DNA of 64,000 nt from Aquarana catesbeiana (GCF_042186555.1 NC_133334.1:213900720-213964719), one strand, 5' to 3'. Counted from the first letter of the stretch, positions 48,163 through 60,325 are shown. The notes: generated by a model from the letters alone, not told the origin. Made by a program: numbers and translations.

Positions 48163-49195
48163 CAGTGCCTTGAAAAAGTATTCATACCCCTTGAAATTTT
48201 TCAAAAATTTAAATGTAATTTATTGGGATTTTTTGTGATAGACCAACACAAAGTGGCACATAATTGTGAAGTGGAAGGAAAATGATAAATGGCTTTGAAA
48301 ATGTTTTAAAAATAAATATCTGAAAAGTGTGGCGTGTATCTGTATTCAGCCCCCTTTACTTTGATACCCCTAACTAAAATCTAGTGGAACAAATTGCCTT
48401 CAGAAGTCACCTAATTAGTAAGTAGAGTCCTCCTGTGTCTAATTTCATCTTAGTATAAATATAGGTGAACTGTAAAGTCCTCAGAGGTTTTTTAGAGAAT
48501 CTTATTGAACATAAAGAATCATGAAGGGCAAGGAACACACCAGACAGGTCAGGGATAAAGTTGTGGAGAAGTTTAAAGCAGGGTTAGGTTATAACAAAAT
48601 ATCCCAATATTTGAAAATCTCACGGAGGACTGTTCAATCCATCATCTGAAATGCAAAGTAGAGTATGGCACAACTGCAAACCTACCAAGACATGGTCGTC
48701 CACCTAAACTGACAGGCTGGGGCAAGGGGAGCATTAATCAGAGAAGTAGCCAAGAGACCCATGGTAACTCTGGAGGAGCTGCAGAGTGCAGAGATCCACA
48801 GATCAGGTGGGAGAATCTGTCCACAGGACAACTATTAGTCATGCACTCCACAAATCTGGCCTTTATGGAAGAGTGGCAAGAAGAAAGCCATTGTTGAAAG
48901 AAAGTCATAAGAAGTCCTGTTTGCAGTTTCCCAGAAGCCATGTGAGGGACACAGCAAACATGTGGAAGAAGGTGCTCTAGTAAGATGAAACCAAAATTGA
49001 ACTTTTTGGCCTAAAAGCAAAACGCTATGTGTGGCAGAAAACTAACATTGCATATCACCCTGAACACACTATTCCCACCGTGAAACATGGTGGTGGCAGC
49101 ATCATGTTGTGGGGATGTTTTTCTTCAGCAGGGACAGGGAAGCTGGTCAGAGTTGATGGGAAGATGGATGGAGCCACATACAGGGCAATCTTATG
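48163..49195 (+). mobile_element. Tc1-like element (third family), 3' truncated
   Basis: It starts CAGTGCCTTGAAAAAGTATTC after TA (48,161-48,162), a terminus type known from frog and fish Tc1 elements. The right end is missing: at 49,195 the transposase runs into an unrelated repeat (GCCACGTACACATGACCGC). Confidence 0.82.
48522..49195 (+). pseudogene. Tc1-like transposase, 3' truncated and decayed
   Basis: The start MKGKEHTRQVRDKVVEKFKA and KISQYLKISRRTVQSII (helix-turn-helix) are readable. Frameshifts and stops follow. Downstream ETKIELFGLKAKRYVWQKTN and VKHGGGSIMLWGCFSSAGTG precede the truncation before the last catalytic Glu. Confidence 0.82.
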
Positions 49196-49451
49196 CCACG
49201 TACACATGACCGCTTTTACCGTCGGAATAAACTCTGAAGGTTTCTCCAACGGAACTCCGACGGAATTCCATTCAAGCGATCTTGCCTACACACCGTCAAC
49301 CCAAAGTCCGACCGTCCAGAACGCGGTTACGTACAGCACGTACGACGAAACAACATTTATTGGTGAGTAGTTGAAAGTCTATCTAATACACAACCATCTA
49401 TCTATAGTCTACACCAAGGAAGAAAATATTAGGTTAAAATAAGAGAATTAC
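49196..49451. repeat. Frog dispersed-repeat fragment, LINE target
   Basis: ATGCCACGTACACATGACCGCTTTTACCGTCGGAATAAAC has the look of a very common frog repeat terminus. The last 16 bases (49,436-49,451) are the left copy of the LINE target duplication. Confidence 0.5.
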
Positions 49452-49606
49452 GGGGGAGATGGGCGGAGCCTAGCGGAGCAGACATGCATTGTTAGAGCTC
49501 CGCACCGCTGAGAAGAGAAGGACAAAGCGGAGCCTGCGGGCTCAAAAGGTATCCATTTGAACTTTTTTGCCCCAGGGAACAAACTGTGAAAGTTTGGGCA
49601 GGAAAT

Positions 49607-50674
49607 ATGGTACTGGGAGGAAACCGTGGCAGAAATAAAAATAACCTCACAAAGAGCTCACAGGCACTCACTGCAACTAAAGCAGCTCCAGTCACCTCAC
49701 AAGATACAGCATCAGGGCGCTCTCACAGACAGAAAATGTCACAGCAAGACGCTCCATTTGAGTCAGATACAGAACAAATCCTCTCACAAACTTCTCCACA
49801 AGCCTCCTCAGCATCCCCAGAAATATTATTACAATTTGAAAAGATGCTTCATAAGGCTTTAAAACAAACCTCAGACCAAATAACAAAAAGCCTAACCAAA
49901 GAAATAAGAGAGCTGGGAAACCGCACCGCAGCCCTAGAAATAAAAATGGATGAAATTGAAATTACAACCCAAGTAAATATAACAGAATTGGAACAATTAA
50001 AAGAAGAGAATTTAATACTTCAAACTAAGCTCGAAGATTACGAAAATAGAGCCAGACGTTCAAACTTGCGCATAAGGGGAATACCTGAAACTGTGACAGA
50101 CCTGCAATCTACTATTACTGCTCTATTACAAGAACTAAAGCCAGATATCCCTATTGAACGTTTAGAACTGGACAGAGTACACAGAGCCCTCACAGCCAAA
50201 AAGAAAGATGGACCCCCACGTGATATAATCACAAAATTTCATTATTACAGAACGAAAGAACAAATACTAATTGCTGCAAGAGAAAAAAAGGAACTTAATT
50301 TTCAAGGACACAATTATCAAATTTTTGCTGACCTATCCCAACTTACTATTACTAAAAGACGATCCATGAAACCCCAACTAATGGAACTGCAACGCCACAA
50401 CATTATGTATCAATGGGGCTTCCCCTTTTCAGTCAGATTTAGCTACCAAGGTACAATTTACAGAAGCAGATCAGCAGATGAACTACAACAAACCCTTTTA
50501 AAATTAAATCTGACAGAACCCACAAGCAGCAACTCTCCCACACGCAGAAGAATGGCATCATCTTCACCTTCAAGCAGCACCCAGAAAATTTCAGAACAAA
50601 ATGGGAATCATCATTCTCACAAAAGAGGCCGTTATGCCACATCATCCATGGACCAAGAAGATTCAATGGACTGA
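49607..50674 (+). CDS. LINE ORF1 protein (L1-type nucleic-acid chaperone)
   Basis: This is a 355-residue frame from ATG at 49,607; the frame is open further upstream without an ATG. It has a Ser/Thr/Gln-rich N-terminus and a coiled-coil around residues 90-160 with heptad-like leucines (IRELGNRTAALEIKMDEIE, LEQLKEENLILQTKLEDYEN). Next comes the L1 ORF1 junction ENRARRSNLRIRGIPETV. An RRM-like part (VHRALTAKKKDGPPRDIITK) and a basic C-terminal domain with YRTKEQILIAAREKKELNFQ complete it. In L1 elements ORF1 trimers coat the RNA. It looks intact. Confidence 0.85.
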   Translation: MVLGGNRGRNKNNLTKSSQALTATKAAPVTSQDTASGRSHRQKMSQQDAPFESDTEQILSQTSPQASSASPEILLQFEKMLHKALKQTSDQITKSLTKEIRELGNRTAALEIKMDEIEITTQVNITELEQLKEENLILQTKLEDYENRARRSNLRIRGIPETVTDLQSTITALLQELKPDIPIERLELDRVHRALTAKKKDGPPRDIITKFHYYRTKEQILIAAREKKELNFQGHNYQIFADLSQLTITKRRSMKPQLMELQRHNIMYQWGFPFSVRFSYQGTIYRSRSADELQQTLLKLNLTEPTSSNSPTRRRMASSSPSSSTQKISEQNGNHHSHKRGRYATSSMDQEDSMD

Positions 50675-51620
50675 CATCCTAATTCCTGATATCTCTTCAT
50701 TTATTATACTAAGAGATGGTTCTCTATAAAAAACCTGTATTTATAACTGAATGTAACTGCATTCTGATAGTCACACACTGTGTGGGATCATGTTACATTC
50801 CAGTTATATTTCTTATTACTTCTGATTCATATAGCCTTAGAATATATAAGTGAAATAAGGAAATTCTTGTTCAGTTATATATTATCAGGTAATAACAATA
50901 GATTTATTACTTTTTAGGACAAATATGTTCAATAATCCAGAAGTAATGGAAGCTTTTTCTTTCTTTTCTTAAAACAAATATATTATTACCTAACTAGTTC
51001 CTAGAATTATGTTTTTGTTTATTCTAATCTGAAGCAATACAACCTCAATTTTATGAGTTAACATATCTAAACAGTTACATATGAATAAAATATGTAATTG
51101 TTTACTCTAAAAGGGTTAAAATCCCAAAATAATTCAAACTATCTTCATCAATACCAAAGTTATTAACAGTACCTTTCTAACTGAATTATTTAGCCTAGGG
51201 CAAGACTAACCATATACAACCACCCTGGAATAAATAATTTCAACAAAAACTATGTTCTGCACTCCAATTAATGAAACATCATTTTGATGTCTTTTGACAT
51301 AGCACTTCTCTCCTGTAAGCGGAAGATCCGTGTACCCCCATTAGCCCTCCTCATTCTCGCAACCATATTATGTGGGAGTGTGACGAAGGCACTTATTCCC
51401 CTGAGAGAGATATTTATTCTCTTTCACGGGTAAATTGTGATTACTTGCAAAAAATAATTTATACAATGTATCATCTAATCTCATATGTTTTTTGTTTACT
51501 CTTTACTCCAGAATTCACTGGTTTCTTTTCTATCTATTCATCTCTTCAGTCCACACAGGTTGATCTGCGCAGTCAGCTCTGCATAACAAAAAGTAAGTCA
51601 AAACTATTTGATCTGTTGCC
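50675..51620 (+). other. LINE inter-ORF spacer
   Basis: An AT-rich spacer of 946 bp separates ORF1 from ORF2. ORF2's frame has a stop 12 bases before its ATG, so the spacer is not coding. It is much longer than in mammalian L1. A small frame at 51,370-51,633 has no recognisable domain. Confidence 0.7.
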
Positions 51621-54600
51621 ATGGCACCACTGAATATACTTTCCCTGAATGTTCAGGGAATAAATGTCCCTCAAAAAAGGACCAAAGCCTTCCGTACTTT
51701 CCATAACAAGAAGGCTCACATAGTATGCCTCCAAGAAACACACTTCACCAAAGATTCTACTCCAAAATATATTTCTCCTTTTTATCAACAAATTTACACG
51801 GCTTCTGCCTGTACCAAGCAAAGGGGAACTCTAATTGCATTTCACCGATCCACACCATTCACCTTATCTTCAGAAATTAAAGACCCAGAAGGTAGATACC
51901 TGATACTCATGGGTTATATAATGGATACAGCAATCACGGTGATTTCCTACTACGCTCCTAACAAACAACCTACACCATTCCTCTCACATATATTACAAGT
52001 GATTAATACACACAAAATAGGAACAGTGATAATGTGTGGGGATTCGAACCAGGTCCTCCTCCCATTTCTAGATAAATCACCTTTTACACCATCCAAAATA
52101 ACCTCTAGATTACCTTTTTCTCAACTTCTTTCCAAATACAATCTGGTAGGTTCGTGGAGAGAAAGTAAGCCAATGAAAAAGAAATTCACTTATTTCTCGC
52201 ACCCTCATCAAACCTTCACCAGAATAGATCATATTTTTCTAACAATAGGAATGATACCAGAAATTATTGCATCAGATATAATTCCGATTCCGTGGTCTGA
52301 CCATAATGCAGTATACACTACTATAGCCTCAGCCATACCAAAAGCGCATGACCCAACGTGGTACTTACCGGACATAATGCTCAAACACCCACTACATCAG
52401 ATGGCCATTGAACAAGCTTTAAAGGAATACATATCAATTAATAATACAACAGACATCTCCCCAATAACACTGTGGGAAGCTCATAAGCCTGTCTTGCGTG
52501 GTACAATACAAAGACAAATGGCACTATTTAAACGGGAACGCAAAAATCTAGCAAAAAAACTAGAACTCAATTTTAATGCAGCCTACATATCATTTCAAGA
52601 TAATCCATCTCAGAGTACAAAATCTCATCTGGAAAAATCTAGATTGGAATACGATCTATTTCTCACTGAGTCAGTTGATAAATCCCTCAAACGCTCCAAA
52701 CACAATTTCTACATGAATACAAACAAACCAGGTACATATTTGGCTCGGGCATTAAATTCAACTAACAAATCTTTCAAACCAATACGTTTGAAACTATCAA
52801 AAAATGTTTACACTTGTAATCCAGTTAAAATAGTCCATAAATTTCACTCACATCTCGCAACTTTATACAAGACAAACAATGAATTTAATCCTACAGAGGC
52901 TGAATCCTTCTTCTCAAAAATAACCTTACCTGAGTTATCTCAGAATCAAAAAAGTAGTTTGGATGAGCCTATAACTATAGATGAAGTTGCTAACACCATA
53001 AAAGACCTAAAACTTAACAAAAGACCAGGCCCAGACGGCTACTCGGCTTTATACTATAAAACATTCTCAGAAATACTCTCTCCCATTCTCACTGAAACTT
53101 TTAACAAACTTCTAGATGGACATTCTTTTCGGCAAGAAACACTAATGGCAATTGTTTGTATGATCCCAAAACCCCTTTCTGATGATACTTCCTGTGTGAA
53201 TTATCGGCCTATCTCTCTGTTAAACCTCGATATTAAATTATTAGCAAAAATAATAGCAAATCGCCTCAATAGCATTATAAGAAAATTAATACATAGAGAT
53301 CAAGTAGGCTTCATGCCAAATAGACAGGCAGGCGATAATATACGCAGGGCAGTGTTATTGGCACATGTTGCTAAAAAACGGAAAATCCCTTTATGTTTTC
53401 TATCTCTCGATATTAAGAGGGCATTTGACACAGTATCCTGGCAATATATGCAATATTCATTACAAAAATGGGGTTTTGGACCCCACTTTTTAACATGGAT
53501 CAAAGCATTATATAATAAACCCAAAGCCTATATAAAATATGCTGGATACAAATCTGAAGCCTTTAATATCGAAAGAGGTACCCGACAGGGTTGCCCATTA
53601 TCTCCCTTATTATTTGCCCTTATACTCGAACCCATGGCCCAATACATCAGAACAAACCAAACTATAACTGGCATTGAAGTAGGAGGTATTACACACAAAT
53701 TATGTATATTTGCAGACGATATATTACTTTTTCTATCATCACCACAGGTCTCTGGTCCTAACTTAATACCAGCTCTTGATGGATTTGCAGCCCTATCCGG
53801 CCTTATGATTAATCCTAAGAAATGCCTAGTGCTTAATATTTCACTCACAAACATGGAATTGATCCCGGCTAGGGCTGCACTCCCATTCACATGGGCAGAA
53901 AAATCAATCCCATATCTTGGAATTCATTTAACAGCATCTCATTCTGACTTATTCTCAACCAATTATCCTCCTGTATTAAGACAGATCACAAATCTAATAA
54001 AACAATGGTCGCAACTTCCTTTATCCTGGATAGGGAAGATTAATGCAATCAAAATGACTATTCTACCCAAATTGCTTTATCTATTCAGAGTCCTCCCTAT
54101 TCCAATTCCTTCCTATTTTTTGAGAATAGTACAAAAAAGAGCAACTTCATTTATATGGGGCTCTTCTAAACCACGTATACCTATACACACACTAAATCTT
54201 CCCAAAAATAAAGGAGGCCTGGGATACCCTAATTTTACTAACTACTACAGAGCAGCACATTTGGCCAGTCTGTCCAAATACCATGCAAAACAGGAAATCC
54301 CATTATGGGTATTTATAGAGGCTTCAGAAAATGACCCTCTATTAATATCAAATTTATTATGGCTTGATCCTAAAGACCGCTTTAAAATTCATAATCCCAT
54401 AACTAAACACTTCTTATCTCTCTGGGATAAACTAAAAACCAAATATCAGTTACAATCTCCACACAATCCTCTCCTTTCTTTTATCAGAAATCCGGCCTTT
54501 TATCCGGCATGGATCTACCCAAATTCTTTTAAAGCTTGGACAACATCAGGCATTCAGACACTAAATGACTTCATAGCATCTAAATCATTCCTTTCATTCC

Positions 54601-55407
54601 TATCGCTAAAAATATGACCTACCAAACTCTGAGATATTTAGATATCTCCAAATCAAAAATTTCTATACACCATTCCTAAAGGGGGATACACCATTATCCC
54701 AATTATCCATTTTTGAATCAATCTGTACAAAAGATCCATTTGCTAAAGGTACAATTTCATCACTTTATAATCAATTATATGGAGTAGCAAATCTTAATAG
54801 ACCCTCTTACGTTCAGAGGTGGGAGGAGGACCTGGGACGAACTTTAGAAGACACGGACTGGTCTAACATATGGCTCACATCTAAGTCATCTTCACCCAAC
54901 ATCTTAGCACTGGAGACAAACTATAAAGTCCTAACTCGCTGGTACCTTGTACCCGCTAGAGTGGCAAAATATTCACCTAATACCTCAGCTCTTTGTTTTC
55001 GAGGATGCCCAGAAATAGGCACATATTTACACATATGGTGGACATGCCCAGTAATCCAAACCTTCTGGAAGGAAGTCTTCGTGATTGCATCTAAAATATT
55101 TAAAAAAATAATACAACCAGATCCATATTTAATTTTACTTAATCTAAAACCGGAATGGTTAACACTCTCTCAATTCAAACTTATGATCCAACTAATAACG
55201 GCTGCAAAACAAACAGTGGCCAAGGCATGGAAATCTCCTACATTGGTACTAGCAGAAACAATTCACAGAATGAATAATACAATGTCCCATGCTAAGATGG
55301 TAGCCATCGATCAAAATCAAATTCCAAAATTTGAAAAACTTTGGCATTCTTGGATAAAACAACAGTTCCTGTCAAACTTCAATGACTCTATCCTGTTGCC
55401 ATGGTAA
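51621..55407 (+). pseudogene. LINE ORF2: endonuclease and reverse transcriptase, one frameshift
   Basis: The frame opens MAPLNILSLNVQGI. The APE-type endonuclease has VCLQETHF, MCGDSNQVL and WSDHNAVYT. The RT has NYRPISLLNLDIKLLAKIIA, VGFMPNRQAGDNIRR, SLDIKRAFDTVSW, GTRQGCPLSPLLFALIL and the catalytic FADDILLF. The first frame stops at 54,617. The family continues in the next frame from about 54,610 (KYDLPNSEIFRYLQIKNFYT) to 55,407, after an A-run near 54,608-54,612. The C-terminus has a CCHC knuckle, CFRGCPEIGTYLHIWWTC. One small indel is the only break I see. Confidence 0.9.
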
Positions 55408-55846
55408 CAGATTAAATGACTTACAGAGACACCCATTCTAAGGCTTCAAAGAGAACTAAAAAGAATAATAAACTGACGAGCGGGACAACCTTGTGGACCA
55501 TACCTTTACCTTTCAACCCTTTTTCTTCTTCCTCTTTCCTTTTCTCCACCTAAAGCTCATTATCAGAATTTATTTGACCTATATACACTCTACTTGTAAA
55601 CAATATGTATAGTAGGAATAAATCATTTAAATACCTACAAAAGTAACTAAGGAAATGATATATATCTTTAATTTAGGTTTACGTGAACCCAATTTTTAAT
55701 ATTTGAAATTTCATGATATTTACCTATATAAACCCTACTGTAAAACAATGAGCTTACTTTATAGATCCTTGTAAACTTACTTTATGTATCTTTATAACAT
55801 TGTATACTCAATAAACTTCTTTTGACAAGGAAAATAAGAGAATTAC

Positions 55847-56413
55847 ATGAAGGGATACAGAGTATATTCCTTAAAGCGTTAATCTACAAACATATTTAGT
55901 TACAAGTGAAATGCAGACCTTTCCCATAATTACCCTTTGCACCAAGGTTCCATTCTGATGGTTGCTTTCCCATAAAAGTGTGTGTTTCCCTCCCATCTAG
56001 TCTGTTTATATCATTACATGCTGATGCCTCATTGGTTAGCGTGGCTCTGATTGGTGAGCTTCCCTATTCCTGGTTAAGTACTGGCTACATCTCCAATCCC
56101 TACACTTAGCATAAGTCAGCCCCCTTTAATGCAAAACCTTGTGACTATTCTGAGCAGGAGATTAACTTGAATTTTCCCGGAAAGTTAAGTATTGATTACG
56201 GGTTTGCCTTCCTTCATTGCATATCCCAGCATGGGATCCTTTGAAGTGAGTATGTGTAAAACAATGAGGTTTGGATCCCATTGTTTGTATACACAAGCCT
56301 AGGCACCAACTTGTCTGGTCTACCAGAGATTTCTGTGAAGATAATATGTTCCACCCTATATAGATACAAGCTGAATTAAATATATTCATAATTACAATAT
56401 TTTACAGCTATTA
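55847..56413. other. No recognised feature between LINE and hAT coding
   Basis: After the right LINE duplication comes repeat-like DNA without clear ends. It may be the 5' part of the hAT element. A (T)n-AG acceptor-like ATATTTTACAG lies at 56,397-56,407 just before hAT coding. Confidence 0.35.
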
Positions 56414-58782
56414 ATGGAGATTTCACATAAACTCATAAGGCAACAAGTCCGTTGGCAACAGCACTTGAAAGACCCACATCAAAGAAAAAGGCGGACTTCT
56501 CCTTGCTCCTCATCTGGGATCTCCAGCCCTACTACACCTCCAGTCCTTTCGAAAACCTGCACTGAGAGGAATGAAGGTATAGCAATAGGTGTCCCAAGTA
56601 CTTGCAGCCAATCTGCTAGCAGTACACCACCATCTGATTTTAGCAGGCAAATTTCCCTACCCCAGTAGCTAAACCGTAAAAAGAAATTAGGTCCCAGCCA
56701 TCCACATGCTCAGCGTCTGAATGCTAGCTTGGCCAGATTGCTAGCACTGCAACTACTGCCTTTTCAGCTGGTAGACTCTGCCCCCTTTCGTGAATTTGTG
56801 GAATGTGCTGTACCTCAGATGCAGGTTCCAAAACGCCACTTCTTTTCATGGAAGGCCATTCCAGCTCTCTACTGGCATGTGGAAGGCAATGTTTTTGTCT
56901 TGTTGGACAGGGCGGTCAGCAGTAAGGTGTATATTACCGCTGACTCATGGTCTAGCAGGCATGGGCAGGTATGTTACCTTTCCTTCATGGCGCACTGGGT
57001 AACTCTGCTGGCAGCTGGGAAGAATGCAGGACAGGGTTCAGCATTGTTGGAGCTTCTCCTCCACCCCCTCCTCTTTTTCTTCCTCTATGGCCTCTTCTGA
57101 AGATTTTTTCTCTGAACCAGCAGTGCTCCGTAAGCGTTCAAGGGGCTACGCAAGCACTCAGGCAAAAAGATGCCATGCAGTGCATGAGTTGGTGTGCTTA
57201 GGGGACAGGAGCCACACTGGGGCAGAGATTCTGTCAGCTCTGCAGGGGCAGGCTCAGAGGTGGTTGACGCCATGCCAGCTTCAGCCAGGAATGGTTGTAT
57301 GTGACAATGGCACCAACCTTTTCTCCGCCCTCCAACAGGGACTCCTGACCCATGTTCCATGTTTGGCACACATCTTGAATTTGGTGGTGCAGCGGTTCTT
57401 GAGCAGGTACCCAGGCTTACAAGATCTCCTGGGGCAGGCCAGAAAAGTCTGTGTCATTTCCACCGGTCATACAATGCCAGTGCTCGGCTGGCTGACATTC
57501 AAAGGGAATGCAACCTGCCCACCAACCGCCTCATTTGTGACATGTCCACCAGGTGGAACTCAACGTTGGCAATGCTGCAGCAGCTGCACATGCAGCAGAG
57601 GGCCATCAATGAGTACCTGTGTGTGTATGGCACCAGGACAGGGTCAGGGGAGCTTGGCTTCTTTTCGCCACACCAGTGGCTACTGATCAAGGATGCATGC
57701 ACTGTCCTGTCACCATTTGAGGAGGCCACAAAGATGGTGAGCAGCGACAATGCATGCATCAGTGATACTGTCCCTCTTGTCTTCCTGTTGGAGCACAAGC
57801 TTCATGGAATAATGGACAGGGCACTTGAGGCAGAACAGCAGGAGGAAGAGGAGGACTTCCTTACCTCTCAAGGCCCCCTTTATCCAGATATTATTCCTGC
57901 AGGCCCGCCAAACACACAGGAAGAAGAGGAGGAGGAGGATTGTGTCAGCATGGACGTAGAGGATAACACTCAGCAGCAGTGTTCAAGGAATGGTTTTCAG
58001 TCTCCTGAAACCCAAGGAGTTGTACGTGGCTGGGAGGAGGTTGTTACGGATCATGTGATCCTTAGTGACCCAGGGGACTCAGAATTGAATGCCTCTGCAA
58101 ACTTTCGCAGGCTTTGCAGAATCAGGGAGGCCATGCAGCGTAAGGACCCTAGGATTCGTGGTATCAGAGAGGGATCATTACTGGCTGGCAACCCTTCTTG
58201 ATCCACGTTACAAGGGTAAGGTTGCAGAACTCATCCTGCCTTTGCAGGGAGCAGAGGATGAAACCTCTTCAGGAGGCCTTGAAGAAAGGTTTGTGCAATG
58301 CATTTCCAGACCCTGTGAGGTTACAATTTCCTGGTGCTGGGCAACGTGTTGCTGAGGCTTCGTTCAGTCAGAGGAAGAGCAGTGAAGAAGGTGGCCGGCT
58401 GACTGATGCATTTAGACAATTTTTCAGTCCTCAGCGCCAAGGTCTGATCGGTTCAAGCAACCATCAGCAGCGTCTGCATTACATGGTGCAGGAATATCTA
58501 GGGGCAAGAGCAGACTTGGAGACCTTTCCAACAGAGCATCCACTGGGTTACTGGGTCTTGAGGATAGACCACTGGCCAGAACTAGCTCAATATGCAATTG
58601 AGCTACTGGCCTGTCCTGCATCCAGCGTTCTTTCTGAACGCACATTCAGTGCTGCTGAAGGGTTTGTAATGGATCATAGAGTGTGCCTGTTCACAGACTC
58701 CATTGATAGGCTCACATTCATAAAAATGAATCAGTCTTGGTTCAGCAGCAGCCATCAATTACCTGATGCCGTAACTGATTGA
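56414..58782 (+). pseudogene. hAT transposase (ZBED-like), frameshifted
   Basis: Pieces of one hAT transposase follow one another. QQHLKDPHQ resembles the end of a BED zinc finger. Then come LARLLALQLLPFQLVDSAPF, VYITADSWSSRHGQ, MVVCDNGTNLFSALQ, HVPCLAHILNLVVQRFLSRY, ICDMSTRWNSTLAMLQQL (the hAT RW motif), WLATLLDPRYKGKV and the C-terminal dimerisation block CPASSVLSERTFSAAEGF. There is an in-frame TAG at 56,666-56,668, and the frame changes near 57,040, about 57,360, about 58,170 and about 58,280. Glu-rich tracts near 57,840 and 57,930 form an acidic insert. It is not functional. Confidence 0.85.
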
Positions 58783-59261
58783 TTTTTCTATGGATGTGGG
58801 ATCCCTTGAAGACTGCCTATGTTGAGTGACTATCCTATTCCTCCTCAATCTTGATGATGCTAGCTTCCAACAATATTTTTGGTTTAGGGCACCACCACTA
58901 CTACCTAAGGCCCAATTTTTCTGTCCCTGTTTAACAGGGGCATGTAATTACAATTTTTGATCTAACATTTCACAGCAGGGCCCGTTCCTGCGCCCAACAA
59001 GAGTATCTGTGAGGGGTTACAGTATTGGCATCACCACCACCAAAGGCCCAATTTTTCTGCCCCTGTCTCAGCAGCAGAAAAAAAGGACAAGCGTGCTCCC
59101 ACGGCCACCTGCAGAAGATGCACCATGTCCATGACCAGCACTGTTGACTGTAGACACAGAGCCTGTTTGCCCTATTTTTTAGTGGCCTGTGAGCGTCTGC
59201 CTCTCCTTGGTGGCCTTCCGGACCTGATGGGGATTTTGTTTTGCAACACCACACTACACTG
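58783..59261. other. hAT 3' region, non-coding
   Basis: This sequence follows the hAT coding. It has two related stretches, CCACCACTACTACCTAAGGCCCAATTTTTCTG and CACCACCACCAAAGGCCCAATTTTTCTGCCCCTGT, about 145 bp apart, an internal duplication. Nothing else was recognised. Confidence 0.5.
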
Positions 59262-59835
59262 TATTGTCTAGGGCTACACGGTACTGTGTACACCAACAGA
59301 AGTGTAATAACAACTATGGGTGCACTGTATTTATTGTGCACTGTGTACACCACCAGAAAAGTAGTAGCAACTGCACTATTGGTGCACAGTACTGTGTACA
59401 CCAACAGAAGTGTAATAACAACTATGGGTGCACTGTATGTATTGTGTACACCACCAGAAAAGTAGTAACAACTGCACTATGGGTGAACGGTACTGTGTAC
59501 ACCAACAGAAGTGTAATAACAACTATGGGTGCACTGTATGTATTGTGTACACCACCAGAAAAGTAGTAGCAACTGCACTAGGGGTGAATGGTATTGTGTA
59601 CACCACCAGAAGTCTAATAGCAACTATGGGTGCACTGTATGTATTGTGTACTGTGTACACCACCAGAAAAGTAGTAGCAACTGCACTATGGGTGCATGGT
59701 ACTGTGTACACCAACAGAAGTGTAATAACAACACTGGGTGTACTGTATTGTGTACACCACCAGAAAAATAGTAGCAACTGCACTATGGGTGCACCACAGT
59801 ACTGTGTACTGTGTACACCGCCTGAAGTATATTAG
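59262..59835. repeat. 101-bp dimeric minisatellite
   Basis: The unit of about 101 bp has two related halves: TACTGTGTACACCAACAGAAGTGTAATAACAACTATGGGTGCA and TATTGTGTACACCACCAGAAAAGTAGTAACAACTGCACTATGGGTG. It repeats about five and a half times with few changes. It lies between the hAT coding and the hAT end. Open frames across it on both strands are repeat artefacts. Confidence 0.92.
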
Positions 59836-60077
59836 AAAAAGTACACCAGGAATGGCCTGCAGTCAGATATAGCTAAACTAGATGCAGTGGATATATATAT
59901 ATATATATATACACGAGTCTGTCTGTATATATTTATATTAAATACACTGTAGCTAACTGAATAACCTGCCTGCCTTCCTGCTCAATCTAAATGACACTCT
60001 CTCTCCGTCCATGCCACCAACACACTACACGGGGCCGACGTGCAGGCAGGCAGCCTTATATAGTGTGTGGCGTGGAG

Positions 60078-60244
60078 CCATGATTGGCCAAAGGCACCCT
60101 GCCTTTGGCCAATTATGGCTCTCTTAGCTGAGGGCGCTGGGATTGGCCAAAGCATGCAGGTCATGGTGCATGCTTTGGCCAATCATCATACAGCAATGCA
60201 GTGCGCTCCCGCAGTGCATTATGGGGCACGAATGCCCCATAATG
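60078..60244. repeat. Three consecutive hairpins near the hAT end
   Basis: CCATGATTGGCCAAAGGC / GCCTTTGGCCAATTATGG (60,078-60,095 / 60,101-60,118) pairs with one mismatch. GATTGGCCAAAGCATGCA / TGCATGCTTTGGCCAATC (60,141-60,158 / 60,167-60,184) is perfect. CATTATGGGGCA / TGCCCCATAATG (60,217-60,228 / 60,233-60,244) is perfect. The first two carry CCAAT/ATTGG boxes at both ends. Confidence 0.9.
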
Positions 60245-60325
60245 TTCAGTTCTCAACGAACGGGCGAACAGCCAATGTTCGAGTCGAACTCGTGTTCAAC
60301 CCGAACATAAAGCTCATCCATAGTG
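60245..60325. mobile_element. hAT right terminus
   Basis: ATGTTCGAGTCGAACTCGTGTTCAACCCGAACATAAAGCTCATCC is a self-complementary GTTCGA-rich end typical of frog hAT elements ending in a GAGCTCATCCCTA-like terminus. A matching left end could not be found near 56 kb, so this element is probably incomplete on its left. Confidence 0.55.

Larger units (their letters stand above)
49452..55830 (+). mobile_element. L1/Tx1-type LINE, near full length
   Basis: It is flanked on both sides by AAAATAAGAGAATTAC (49,436-49,451 and 55,831-55,846), a perfect 16-bp target-site duplication. It starts GGGGGAGATGGGCGGAGCC and ends AATAAACTTCTTTTGACAAGG, with no poly(A) tail beyond the A4 that may be part of the duplication. 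It encodes ORF1 and an endonuclease-RT ORF2 with one frameshift. The ORF1-ORF2 spacer is about 946 bp. The perfect duplication and near-intact ORFs point to a recent insertion. Confidence 0.9.

Noticed and set aside
49586..49606. Earlier start for LINE ORF1 at a GTG
   Set aside because: Eukaryotic initiation at GTG is unlikely; the ATG at 49,607 follows in frame.
59241..59835. Overlapping open frames of up to 135 codons on both strands
   Set aside because: They run across the 101-bp tandem array and have no domain; they are repeat artefacts.
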